From assembly GCA_003567475.1 (NCBI GenBank), contig PWZL01000074.1, positions 1-44,243 of the forward strand: DNA of 44,243 nucleotides. Reading direction: 5' to 3'. This stretch comes from Gammaproteobacteria bacterium (GTDB lineage Bacteria > Pseudomonadota > Gammaproteobacteria > Steroidobacterales > PWYM01). The notes beneath the pieces were generated by a model that ran no database searches, was not told the DNA's origin, and was given only the letters and a program-made list of their open reading frames with translations. This document shows positions 9,236 to 16,969 of this stretch, in pieces (position 1 is the stretch's first letter; every line of letters starts with the position of its first letter). Made by a program: the position numbers and the translations under genes.

Positions 9236-9757
9236 TCAACGAAACAGGATGTTGCCCGGGTAGCGGCGGGCCAGCCGTCGATCCAGCCCCATCCAGCGCC
9301 CGGAGGGCGTGAGGATGAACATCAGGGCGATGGCGCCGAGCACGATCAGCGAGGCGTCGTAGAACCCGCCGATGGCGAACATGACGATGAAAAACAGGGC
9401 CGCTGCCCCTGCCCAACGCGTGCACAGGCCCAGCAGCAGACCGACACCGGCAGCCAGCTCACCCCAGGCGATCAGCCAGGAGATCGGCACATAAAACGGC
9501 ACCGCAAAGGCCTCGATAAAGGTCACCGCGAAAGACCCCGGATCGAGTTCCGGCAGGCGCTGCTCCAGCGTGACCTTGAGCTTGTCGGTGAACAGATAGC
9601 CGCCCCGGAATTTGTTGATCGACGCGAACAGGTAAAACAGCCCGAATACCCAGCGGTTGAACAGTACGAACACCCGCCCCAGCGAACGAAACGGCTGGGT
9701 ACGAAAATTGTTCCAGCGGAAAGGATCGACATCCTGAAGCGGGGCTAGGGTACTCAT
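9236..9757 (-). CDS. DoxX/DoxD-like membrane protein
   Basis: A 173-residue integral membrane protein with four hydrophobic segments. It has the DoxX-family layout: an N-terminal helix ending in FASINKF, a middle segment LIAWGELAAGVGLLLGLCTRWAG and a last helix LIVLGAIALMFILTPSGRWMGLDRRL. Members occur as the small subunit of thiosulfate:quinone oxidoreductase or in redox-linked membrane complexes; many have unknown roles. Its ATG overlaps the stop of the upstream secreted-protein gene by four bases (ATGA), so translation is coupled. It ends the SDR/secreted-protein/DoxX operon. A periplasmic redox function together with the cysteine-containing partner is an inference. Confidence 0.8.
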   Translation of the reverse strand: MSTLAPLQDVDPFRWNNFRTQPFRSLGRVFVLFNRWVFGLFYLFASINKFRGGYLFTDKLKVTLEQRLPELDPGSFAVTFIEAFAVPFYVPISWLIAWGELAAGVGLLLGLCTRWAGAAALFFIVMFAIGGFYDASLIVLGAIALMFILTPSGRWMGLDRRLARRYPGNILFR

Positions 9758-10275
9758 GGCTTTTCACTCGTTGAACCTGCAAGAAGATCACGACCATTCA
9801 CGGCAGTACAACGACCCATACGTCGGTCCTGATCGTCATGCCATGCCCCGTCGCCGCGGTCGATCCAGGCGCCGGGATACTCAATCCGGTTGCTGCCCAT
9901 GTCGAGCACCGCACGCGCCTCGGCGACCGCCTGCCAGCCACCCTCGGCGCCCGGGTGATAGAGCGTCACCGTGCGGGTTTCAGGCCGCACCGGCGCGAAC
10001 AGGTGCCGCAGCCAGGACCAGATGGTGCCGATCTGCTGCCAGAAATTGAGGCGTTGCACATGCAGCAGTACGGCCTGCACGTCAGCCGCGCCCGCATCGG
10101 GCTCGCACAGGGCAAAGCCCTCGCAGGTGGTGCAGAGTTCGCCATAGGGGGAACTGAGTAACGGGCGCTCATCCGCGCGCAGTGCCGTGGACACCAGCAG
10201 CAACGCCAGCCCCAGCACTGCAGCCAGACGCGACCAAACGCTATGGACGGGACTCGACAAGGTGACAGCGGTCAT
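9754..10275 (-). CDS. Exported cysteine-containing protein of unknown function
   Basis: A 173-residue protein I do not recognise. The N-terminus has a basic-hydrophobic signal sequence (VWSRLAAVLGLALLLVSTALRA in part), probably cleaved after ALRA. The mature start holds a compact cysteine motif, ELCTTCEGFALC, i.e. CxxC followed by another Cys six residues later; a further Cys is near the C-terminus (GRCTAVNG). This could bind a metal or cofactor or form disulfides. A strong ribosome site (GGAGGAGGG) lies inside the end of the SDR gene, four bases separate the genes, and the DoxX-like gene overlaps it by four bases. Tight coupling suggests it works with the DoxX-like membrane protein. Confidence 0.75.
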   Translation of the reverse strand: MTAVTLSSPVHSVWSRLAAVLGLALLLVSTALRADERPLLSSPYGELCTTCEGFALCEPDAGAADVQAVLLHVQRLNFWQQIGTIWSWLRHLFAPVRPETRTVTLYHPGAEGGWQAVAEARAVLDMGSNRIEYPGAWIDRGDGAWHDDQDRRMGRCTAVNGRDLLAGSTSEKP

Positions 10276-10279
10276 GTGC

Positions 10280-11113
10280 TCAACCCTCCTCCGGGCGAGC
10301 CTGCGGCTCGAAGGGACTTGGCCGGCGGCGGCGCAACACCCCCGCGGCCAGGAATCGGCCGATCGCCTTGCTACGGGTCAGCCAGGCAATCCGCGCACCA
10401 TGGGTCCGATTCGACAGCACCTGATCCACCAGCCAGGGGGCCACGGTCTCCACGCGGTCGCCAAGAATCTCGTACATGCGCTGCGAACGCTGCCATTGCG
10501 CCTCGCTGACGTGTTCGCGCTCACCGGTGATCATTTCGGTGATGACGATGCCGGGAAACAAGGTGCCGGTGTAGATCGGCCCGTCGGCGAATTCCTTGGC
10601 CAGACTGCGCCCGAAATAGCGGATCGCCGCTTTCGTCGTCCCATAGACCGAAAAGCCGGGCGTGGCCGTGCCGTCGCTCCCGAAGCCCTCGAAATTGAAC
10701 ACCTGGCCACCGTCGGGCTGCTGGCGCATCCCCGCGATCGCGATCCGCGTGGCAGCCATGGCACCCACCACGTTGGTGCGCACCACCGCCTCGATGGTGT
10801 CCAGTGACTGTTGCGCAAACGGCTGACGTGGCGACATCAACGCCGCATTGTTGATCCAGTAGTCCACCCGCCCGAAGCGCTCGACCGCCGCATCCCACAG
10901 CCCCTGCAGCGCCGCAGGATCGGCAGAATCGCAGGCCACACCCAGCACCCGCGCGGGCTGATCCGCATACGGCGGGCCGGCGAGCGCCTGCGCCACGCTG
11001 GCGTCGGTTCGCCCGGTGAACACCAGGCGGCAGTCACGCGCGAGAAAGGCCGCCGCCATACCCCGACCGATGCCCCGGGTTCCGCCTGTCAGCACCACGA
11101 CCTTGCCCGTCAT
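10280..11113 (-). CDS. Short-chain dehydrogenase/reductase
   Basis: A 277-residue classical-length SDR. The dinucleotide-binding motif is TGGTRGIG (residues 9-16), NNA is at 88-90, and the catalytic YGTTK gives Tyr157 and Lys161; a serine at 146 may complete the triad. Arg at the motif (TGRTD) suggests NADP(H) preference, which is weak evidence. The C-terminal stretch (LTRSKAIGRFLAAGVLRRRR) is hydrophobic-basic and could be membrane-associated. It is the first gene of the SDR/secreted-protein/DoxX operon, with an operator-covered promoter upstream. The reaction is probably oxidation of a secondary alcohol or reduction of a ketone in the local catabolic route. Confidence 0.88.
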   Translation of the reverse strand: MTGKVVVLTGGTRGIGRGMAAAFLARDCRLVFTGRTDASVAQALAGPPYADQPARVLGVACDSADPAALQGLWDAAVERFGRVDYWINNAALMSPRQPFAQQSLDTIEAVVRTNVVGAMAATRIAIAGMRQQPDGGQVFNFEGFGSDGTATPGFSVYGTTKAAIRYFGRSLAKEFADGPIYTGTLFPGIVITEMITGEREHVSEAQWQRSQRMYEILGDRVETVAPWLVDQVLSNRTHGARIAWLTRSKAIGRFLAAGVLRRRRPSPFEPQARPEEG

Positions 11114-11170
11114 TCAGCATCCGCTCCGTGACCCGCCCGATACCCTGGCGCAACCGCCAGGTCGAGAGTG

Positions 11171-11199
11171 AAGCTAGCAGTACCTGACCGTTAGGTCAA
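11171..11199 (-). promoter_or_regulatory. Promoter and operator of the SDR-DoxX operon
   Basis: On the minus strand TTGACC (11194-11199), a 17-base spacer and TAGCTT (11171-11176) form a standard sigma-70 promoter. The perfect inverted repeat TGACC-gtta-GGTCA (11185-11198) overlaps the -35 and the spacer. A TetR dimer bound there would block polymerase. The leader to the SDR start is about 50 bases. Confidence 0.65.
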
Positions 11200-11263
11200 T
11201 TACTATCTGAACGGCGGGAGCGTCAGTCCGCCAGGCAGTCAAGGGCTGGCGCGGGCGGTGTGC

Positions 11264-11947
11264 TCAGGACTCCGGCTCATCATCAAGCACGCGGTGGGCC
11301 ACCAGCTCGATCATGCGGTCGATCGCTGCCCAGTCTTCTTCGGTGTCGAGCGCGAGGTGCAGGTAGCGCGGCGAGGTGCGCGTGCGCAGTGCAAGGTAGT
11401 TGACCGCCGCATACAACAGGACCTGCAGCGCCACCGCCTCGTCGCTTGCATACTCCTCCGGCCGGGTGAAAAACCGTGTCAGCCCGCGACCATATTCGCT
11501 GCGTACGGTTTCCAGCGTGCGGGTCAGCGCAGTCGGCTGGGTCAGTTCATTCGCCAGGATTTCCAGGGTCCGCGGCCGACGGCGCAGCGCCCGCGCGAAC
11601 CGCTGATAGTTGCCGGCCAACTGTTCGGCCGTACTTTGTTCGGCATACGCCGCGGCATCACCCCCACCGATTTCATCGTCGGTCGGCAGGAAGTCCGTGT
11701 TGCGCGCCCAGGCCGCGGCCAGCCCCTGCAGGCCACCGAAATACTCGTATAACAGCCACTTGCCGACGCCGGCTTCCTTGACCACCTCGTTGACACCGAT
11801 GCCCTGAACGCCATGACGCTGAAGCACACGGTCAAACGCCGCGATCAGCTGTTGTTCCTTGCCCGCCCGATCCCGACGCCAGGCCTTCTTCTTGTGCTTG
11901 TTTCCAGCCCCACGGCTTGTGGTCGTCTTCTCTGGCACGCAATTCAC
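11264..11947 (-). CDS. TetR-family transcriptional regulator 2 (paralogue)
   Basis: A 227-residue TetR-type regulator, clearly paralogous to the one at 8355-9140. The HTH region reads VQGIGVNEVVKEAGVGKW then LLYEYFGGLQGLAAAW, differing from its sister at only a few positions; the ligand domain keeps LRRRPRTLEILANEL and RPEEYASDE. It lacks the long basic C-terminal tail of the sister. The N-terminus is lysine/arginine rich (KHKKKAWRRDRAGKEQQ). The near-identical recognition helices predict that both proteins bind the same GACC-N4-GGTC sites, while the more divergent C-terminal halves allow different effectors. A site of this type lies about 270 bases upstream. Confidence 0.9.
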   Translation of the reverse strand: MNCVPEKTTTSRGAGNKHKKKAWRRDRAGKEQQLIAAFDRVLQRHGVQGIGVNEVVKEAGVGKWLLYEYFGGLQGLAAAWARNTDFLPTDDEIGGGDAAAYAEQSTAEQLAGNYQRFARALRRRPRTLEILANELTQPTALTRTLETVRSEYGRGLTRFFTRPEEYASDEAVALQVLLYAAVNYLALRTRTSPRYLHLALDTEEDWAAIDRMIELVAHRVLDDEPES

Positions 11948-11974
11948 TCCCCGGCGCGCGACGGGCGCCCCTGA

Positions 11975-12157
11975 TCACACCTGGGGCAGGACGTGCAGAC
12001 CGATCTGCAACGCCTGAAAACACAGCAACCCGCTCAACAGGCCAGCCCGCAGCATGCCACGAAAGACATTGATCCGTCCTCGCCAGCGCGCCACCAGTCC
12101 GCCGCCCACCAGCAGCCAGGTCAACACCCCAAGCGGCGCACCCAGGTGGCAGGCCAT
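11975..12157 (-). CDS. Small hydrophobic open frame, possibly a gene remnant
   Basis: A 60-residue frame with two predicted membrane helices (LGVLTWLLVGGGLVARW and LRAGLLSGLLCFQALQIGL). It occupies most of the 330-base gap between TetR 2 and the racemase-like gene. No good Shine-Dalgarno precedes the ATG, and the same frame stays open and protein-like for at least 20 codons upstream without a usual start, so it may be the tail of a decayed gene or a small protein with a non-standard start. It lies just downstream of the operator at 12218-12231. Apart from this frame and the operator I see nothing else in the gap. Confidence 0.3.
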   Translation of the reverse strand: MACHLGAPLGVLTWLLVGGGLVARWRGRINVFRGMLRAGLLSGLLCFQALQIGLHVLPQV

Positions 12158-12217
12158 GTTACGACCCGTGGCCTGGAAGGTTAAGGCCTCGACGCCGAAC
12201 AGCGTGCGACTAATTCT

Positions 12218-12231
12218 TGACCAATCGGTCA
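12218..12231. promoter_or_regulatory. Putative TetR operator upstream of TetR 2
   Basis: A perfect inverted repeat TGACC-aatc-GGTCA, identical in arms to the site before the SDR operon. I cannot match convincing -10 and -35 elements around it. It is about 60 bases before the small hydrophobic frame and 270 bases before the TetR 2 start, so it probably serves that transcription unit. Confidence 0.55.
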
Positions 12232-12277
12232 GCTTCTACCGGCGCCCTTTGGTTGGCAAAATTGCCGGGCTCAGAAT

Positions 12278-13021
12278 TCAGAATTCCTCGAGCAGCCTGC
12301 CGAAGCCGCGCATGCGATCCTGGATGCCGTTATGACGCAGCGCATGCCAATAGGTCGCCGTATTGATCGCGATCACCGGCTTGGCCAGAAACAGCTCCGC
12401 GGCGGCGGCGAGTCGGACCATGCTGAGATTGGTCCCCACCTGGACGATGGCGTCGACGTCGTCCCCGTCGAGCTCGAGGATGGTGTCGCGCAACCTGGGG
12501 GTCGGCACCTGGGCAATTGCGGTCCAGGACGGACATTGCAGTGGAATGTCCCGCACCACAGTGAAGCCGCATTCCTCATAGTAGCGCCGGACCTCGTCGT
12601 TGGCCGCGGGGAAATACGGCGAGAGAAACGCCACCCGCTTCACCCCATAAGTCTCGAGCGCCGCGCGGGTGGCGGCCGCGCCGGTGCTGACGCTCACGCC
12701 CGAGGCCTCCTCGACCTTGCGCTCGAAGGCCGCGTTGCCCTCGACGCCGCCATAGAACGTGATCGCCGACATGCCCATCACGAGATACTGGGGGCTGCAG
12801 GTCATCACCGACTCGACGGCCGCGAGCACGTTGTCGGAAATCTTCTGGGTCCCGGCAAGAAAGGTCTCGTTGCTGATCGCCTGGCTGTCCGGGGTGAAGA
12901 TCCGGCTGTAGTGATTGGTCACGCCGGGCGGGCGCATGTCATCGAAATCCGGCTGGACGATGGTGTTGGTGGAAGGCCCCAGCACGCCGAACAGCCGGCG
13001 CCACCCTTGTACATCGGTCAT
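12278..13021 (-). CDS. Maleate isomerase/Asp-Glu racemase-fold protein lacking catalytic Cys
   Basis: A 247-residue member of the maleate cis-trans isomerase/arylmalonate decarboxylase group. The start region (LFGVLGPSTNTIVQPDFDDM) and HYSRI are typical. Family enzymes use cysteines in two symmetric motifs, of the form ACTSG and SCTNL. Here the first motif reads VMGMSAITFYGG (residues 81-92) and the second reads VGTNLS (195-200), so both cysteine positions appear replaced. The remaining cysteines (75, 151, 163) are outside these motifs. It may be a decarboxylase, hydratase or lyase with altered chemistry, or a binding protein. It follows the FAD monooxygenase by 48 bases with its own CAGGAG site and is probably co-transcribed. 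Confidence 0.8.
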   Translation of the reverse strand: MTDVQGWRRLFGVLGPSTNTIVQPDFDDMRPPGVTNHYSRIFTPDSQAISNETFLAGTQKISDNVLAAVESVMTCSPQYLVMGMSAITFYGGVEGNAAFERKVEEASGVSVSTGAAATRAALETYGVKRVAFLSPYFPAANDEVRRYYEECGFTVVRDIPLQCPSWTAIAQVPTPRLRDTILELDGDDVDAIVQVGTNLSMVRLAAAAELFLAKPVIAINTATYWHALRHNGIQDRMRGFGRLLEEF

Positions 13022-13069
13022 GTCCCCACTCCTGTGTCGGTGTCGTGCGTCGAATCCAGCGCGGCGGCG

Positions 13070-14263
13070 TCAGGCCACTGCGGCGGCATCCTCGAGACTG
13101 GTGAACAGCGACTGGCGCAGCAGGAAATCGCGGCGCAGCGCATCGTCGGCCAGCGTCCGGCGCATCTGCTCGCGCTGGCGCGCCTGCTCGTCGGCGTCAC
13201 GCGCCTCCATCGCCTGCTTGTTGGCAATGGTCTGGGCCTGGACGTAGCGGTGCATCACCGTGCGCCGCTGGCGATCGTAGAGATCGAGCAGACTCTCGGG
13301 CGCGCCGTCACGAAGAATCTCGATGAGCTTGTGACACAGGTCCCAGGCGTCGTGAATGCCTGAGTTCATGCCCATGCCGCCCAGCGGATTGTTCAGGTGC
13401 GCGGCATCGCCGGCCAGCAGCACCCGCCCGACCCGGTAGGTGTTGGCGACCCGCTGATGGACCCGGTAGATCGTGCGGTGCTCGGTGCGCACCTGCGCGC
13501 CCTCGCCGACCAGCCCGTCGAACACGCGGTTCTTCTTCTCCTCGCTGAGCAGCCACTCGTCGGACTCCTCGTCGCGCGAGGGCACCAGCACCCGCCAGAG
13601 ACTCGGCACCCGCAGCAGCACCACCCACTCCTGGGGATCGGAGACATAGTTGACGTAGGCCAGGTCCTCGAAGTGCGCCTCCAGCGCCAGCTTGGTGGAC
13701 AGACACAGGAAGCGCTCGGGGTAGGTGAACCCGGAGAACTCCACGCCCAGCCACTTGCGCACGATGCTGTTGGCACCGTCGGCGGCGATCAGGTAATCGG
13801 CCTGGTAGTGATCGATGCCATAGGGGGTCTCCAGAGCCACGTTCACCCCGGCGGAGTCCTCGGTGAAGTGCACCACGCGATGGTTGAACAGCAGCCGCGC
13901 GTTGTCCTGCTGCGCCAGCAGGCCGGTGAGGTGGCGGGCGAGCTTCCACTGCTCGCACTGCACCCGGTAGGGATGCGCGGTGACGTCGGCGAGCTCGGAG
14001 AGATCGAAGGAGAAGACCTCGTCGGTGCTGCGGTCGCGGTACTGGTAGATCGGCGCCTTCAGCCCCTGATCGAACAGCAGATCGACCACACCGAGCTCAT
14101 CGAGCATCTCGATGGTTGGCGGGTGGAAGGTCGAGGCGCGCAGATCGCGTGGGCACTCCGGCGCCGCCTCCGCCACCACCACATCGATGCCCTGGCGGGC
14201 GAGAATATAGCCCGCCACCGATCCCACCGGCCCCGCGCCGGAAATCAATACCTGTGTTTTCAA
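13070..14263 (-). CDS. FAD-dependent aromatic monooxygenase (TTG start)
   Basis: A 397-residue class A flavoprotein hydroxylase related to MhpA/PheA-type enzymes, which hydroxylate phenolic rings with NAD(P)H and O2. All three FAD signatures are present: GAGPVG (residues 9-14) near the N-terminus, the DG motif (AADGANSIVRKWLG) and the GD motif (GRVLLAGDAAHLNNPLGGMGMN). I place the start at a TTG because AGGAGG lies eight bases before it and the first residues then lead straight into the Rossmann strand; the upstream ATG at 14365 would add 34 residues of unlikely sequence. It heads a two-gene unit with the racemase-like gene and is divergent from the deacetylase-like gene. Confidence 0.9.
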   Translation of the reverse strand: MKTQVLISGAGPVGSVAGYILARQGIDVVVAEAAPECPRDLRASTFHPPTIEMLDELGVVDLLFDQGLKAPIYQYRDRSTDEVFSFDLSELADVTAHPYRVQCEQWKLARHLTGLLAQQDNARLLFNHRVVHFTEDSAGVNVALETPYGIDHYQADYLIAADGANSIVRKWLGVEFSGFTYPERFLCLSTKLALEAHFEDLAYVNYVSDPQEWVVLLRVPSLWRVLVPSRDEESDEWLLSEEKKNRVFDGLVGEGAQVRTEHRTIYRVHQRVANTYRVGRVLLAGDAAHLNNPLGGMGMNSGIHDAWDLCHKLIEILRDGAPESLLDLYDRQRRTVMHRYVQAQTIANKQAMEARDADEQARQREQMRRTLADDALRRDFLLRQSLFTSLEDAAAVA

Positions 14264-14391
14264 GACCCCGGCCTCCTGCCTCGCCCTGGTGATGGTCTGA
14301 GCATACCCGGCGGATTGGCCTCCGGCGCAGGGCGCACCCGGCACGTCCGACTGGCGAATACCCACTCAGCGGCCCACGCGCCCGGCCCCCT

Positions 14392-14408
14392 TGACCACCC
14401 AGCGGTCA
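14392..14408. promoter_or_regulatory. Inverted repeat TGACC-N7-GGTCA in a divergent promoter region
   Basis: The 237 bases between the FAD monooxygenase and the deacetylase-like gene contain TGACC and GGTCA arms separated by seven bases. The arms equal those of the TetR operators, but the spacer is three bases longer. It lies 128 bases before the TTG start and 92 bases before the ATG on the other side. It may bind another regulator or be chance. Confidence 0.3.
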
Positions 14409-14500
14409 TGACGTCGCCGGACCTACGCACCCCGCCGCTGATCTTCTAGGTTTGCCGCTGGTGCGGCCATCGCGGCCGCGACGGCGCAGGATCCAAGCCC

Positions 14501-15412
14501 ATGCACTACGACTACGTCCCCTTTCCCGAGCGCGGCCCGCTGGTGTTTCCAGACGGCAAGCGCATCGCCCTGATCCTCACCTTCAATCTCGAATACTGGG
14601 ACATGGTCAAGGACTATTCCCGGCCCTACTACGCCGGCGGTCCGCCCATCCTCCCGGACCTGCTGCCCGGCGACGTCGCCGACTTCCCCAACTTCACCTG
14701 GCGCGAGTACGGCCAGCGGGTGGGCATCTGGCGGCTGTTCGAGCTGTTCACCGAGCTGGGCGTGCCCGCCAGCTGCACCTTCAACGCCAAGACCGCGCTT
14801 GAACGCCGGGCGATGGTCGACTACCCGCTCAAGCAGGGCTGGGAGCTGCTGGCGCACAACTACGAGCAGGGTGAGCTGCTCACCGAGTTCGCCAAGGATC
14901 CCGCGCGCGAGCGCGAGATCGTGCTGAAGACCCTGGAGGTGTTCGAGCAGACCACCGGGCGCAAGGCCCGTGGCTGGTTGTCCTCCTCGCTGCGCGGCAC
15001 GCCCAACACCCCGGCCATCCTCGCCGAGGCGGGCTGCCTGTTCTACTGCGACCTGATGAACGACGACCAGCCCTACCTGGTCCAGACCCCGGCCGGGCCG
15101 ATCGTCTCCACCCCCTACAGCAATGAAATCAACGACTTCACCATCCTCACCCGCCGCGGCCATACCACCGACGAGTTTCGCGATATCCTGATCGAGGAAC
15201 TCGATGTGCTCTACGCGGAGGCCGCGCAGACCGGCAAGATGATGAACGTCGGCATCCACCCGCACGTCAGCGGCCGCGCCTATCGTGTGCGCGCGCTGCG
15301 CGAGTTCCTGGAACACGCCAAATCGCTGCCCGGCGTCTGGTTCACCACCCGCGAGGAACTCGCCCGCTGGTATCTTGAAAACCACCAACAGCACATCCCG
15401 GCCGGGCACTGA
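14501..15412 (+). CDS. Polysaccharide deacetylase-fold (NodB/PuuE-like) hydrolase
   Basis: A 303-residue cytoplasmic protein with the NodB-homology TIM-barrel-like fold. Recognisable parts are RIALILTFNLEYWDM (strand 1), ASCTFNAKTALERR, the segment WELLAHNYEQGELL that corresponds to the family's 'GHEIASHG' motif, and RGWLSSSLRGTPNTPAILAE. The arrangement is that of the PuuE/allantoinase-like branch, which hydrolyses C-N bonds in small molecules, rather than of peptidoglycan or chitin deacetylases; there is no signal peptide. It opens a plus-strand operon with an aldehyde dehydrogenase and an MDR enzyme. In this setting a hydrolytic or decarboxylating step on a ring-cleavage product is plausible but unproven. 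Confidence 0.8.
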   Translation: MHYDYVPFPERGPLVFPDGKRIALILTFNLEYWDMVKDYSRPYYAGGPPILPDLLPGDVADFPNFTWREYGQRVGIWRLFELFTELGVPASCTFNAKTALERRAMVDYPLKQGWELLAHNYEQGELLTEFAKDPAREREIVLKTLEVFEQTTGRKARGWLSSSLRGTPNTPAILAEAGCLFYCDLMNDDQPYLVQTPAGPIVSTPYSNEINDFTILTRRGHTTDEFRDILIEELDVLYAEAAQTGKMMNVGIHPHVSGRAYRVRALREFLEHAKSLPGVWFTTREELARWYLENHQQHIPAGH

Positions 15413-15454
15413 TCCGCCCGGCAGCCACGTCCCACACCGACTGAGGAGATTGCG

Positions 15455-16969
15455 ATGAGCCTGGATATTCAGCCCGTTGAGCCAACGACGGAGGGCGCCC
15501 GGAAGTTCCTGGCCAGCCCCGAGCGCCAGATGTTCATTGGCGGCAGCTGGGTGGATGCCGCCTCCGGTGAACGCATCGACGCGATCGATCCCGCCAGCGG
15601 CAGACGGCTCGGCAGCGTCCCTGCCGCCGATGCCGGCGATGTGGACCGCGCCGTGGCTGCCGCACGGGCAGCCTTCGATACCGGACCGTGGCCGAAAATG
15701 ACGCCGATGGAACGTGCCGCGATCCTCTGGCGAGTGGCGGATCTCATGGAGGCGAATATCGACGAGCTGGCCGAACTCGAAACCCTCGACCAGGGGAAAC
15801 CGCTCGGCGTGGGCCGCTGGGCGGAAATCCCCGGCGCCATCGGACAGTTCCGTTACTTTTCCGGGCAGACGCTGCGCACCGAGGGCAGCACCATCCCCAC
15901 CTCGATCAATTACCAACCGCCGGGCAAGGAGGTTTTCGCCTACACGCTCAAGCAGCCGGTGGGCGTGGTGGCGGCGATCGTGCCCTGGAACTCGCCGATC
16001 ATCATGGCGGCGATGAAGCTCGCACCGGCGCTCGCTGCCGGTTGCACAGTGGTGCTCAAGCCGGCGGAAGACACCTCGCTGACGGCCCTGCGCATGGCCG
16101 AGCTCATGCAGGAGGCCGGCCTTCCCGATGGCGTGCTGAACGTCGTCACCGGCTATGGTCCCGCCGCAGGCGCGGCCCTCGCGGCCCACCCACACGTCAA
16201 CAAGGTCGCCTTCACCGGCTCCACGGCCACCGGGCGGGCCATCCTCGACGCCGCCAAAGGTAACCTCAAGCGCGTGCACCTGGAGCTGGGGGGGAAATCC
16301 CCGATGATCATCCTGCCGGATGCCGATCTGAGCCTCGCCATTCCCGGTGCGGCCAATGGTATTTTCTTCAATGCCGGCCAGGTCTGCGTCGCCGGCTCGC
16401 GGCTGTATGCCCACCGCAGCATTTATGACCAGGTCCTCGAAGGGGTCGCCGAGGCTGGTAACGGCCTGAAGCTCGGCCATGGCCTCGATCCCACCACGCA
16501 GCTCGGCCCGGTCGTGAGCGCACGCCAGGCAGAGCGCATCATGGGCTATGTCGAGGGCAGCCGGCGCGACGGCGCCAGCGTCGTCAGTGGCGGCAGCCAG
16601 GAGGGGCCGACCGGCTGCTTCATCCGTCCCACCGTGGTCGCCGACGTGCGTGCCGACATGTCCATCGTTCGCGAGGAGGTCTTCGGCCCGGTACTGGTGT
16701 GCACGCGATTCGACGAGATCGACGAGGTGATCGCCCAGGCCAACGATTCCGATTACGGCCTGGCCGCCAGCGTCTGGACCGAGCACCTCGGCACGGCCCA
16801 CCGGATGGCCGAGCGCATCCAGTCCGGGACCGTCTGGGTCAACTGCCACCTGATGTTCGATCCCTCGCTGCCCATCGGCGGGGTGAAACAGTCCGGCTGG
16901 GGTCGCGACAGCGGTCAGCAGGCCATCGACAACTATCTCGAAACCAAGTCCGTATGCATGGTGCTGTGA
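15455..16969 (+). CDS. NAD(P)-dependent aldehyde dehydrogenase
   Basis: A 504-residue ALDH-superfamily enzyme of normal length. It has the cofactor-binding segment GVVAAIVPWNSPIIMA, the general base Glu277 in LELGGKSPMI and the catalytic nucleophile Cys311 in FNAGQVCVAG. The start has GAGGAG eight bases upstream, 42 bases after the deacetylase-like gene. It should oxidise an aldehyde to the acid, with overall resemblance to betaine- or phenylacetaldehyde-type enzymes. The following MDR gene starts inside its last codons, so the three genes from 14501 form one operon. The true aldehyde cannot be told from sequence. Confidence 0.92.
   Translation: MSLDIQPVEPTTEGARKFLASPERQMFIGGSWVDAASGERIDAIDPASGRRLGSVPAADAGDVDRAVAAARAAFDTGPWPKMTPMERAAILWRVADLMEANIDELAELETLDQGKPLGVGRWAEIPGAIGQFRYFSGQTLRTEGSTIPTSINYQPPGKEVFAYTLKQPVGVVAAIVPWNSPIIMAAMKLAPALAAGCTVVLKPAEDTSLTALRMAELMQEAGLPDGVLNVVTGYGPAAGAALAAHPHVNKVAFTGSTATGRAILDAAKGNLKRVHLELGGKSPMIILPDADLSLAIPGAANGIFFNAGQVCVAGSRLYAHRSIYDQVLEGVAEAGNGLKLGHGLDPTTQLGPVVSARQAERIMGYVEGSRRDGASVVSGGSQEGPTGCFIRPTVVADVRADMSIVREEVFGPVLVCTRFDEIDEVIAQANDSDYGLAASVWTEHLGTAHRMAERIQSGTVWVNCHLMFDPSLPIGGVKQSGWGRDSGQQAIDNYLETKSVCMVL

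Noticed and set aside
14423-16849. A very long open frame (808 codons) on the minus strand opposite the deacetylase-like and aldehyde dehydrogenase genes
   Set aside because: It is a shadow of two clear enzyme genes; its product is low-complexity and rich in Gly, His and Arg, as expected from high GC at third positions.
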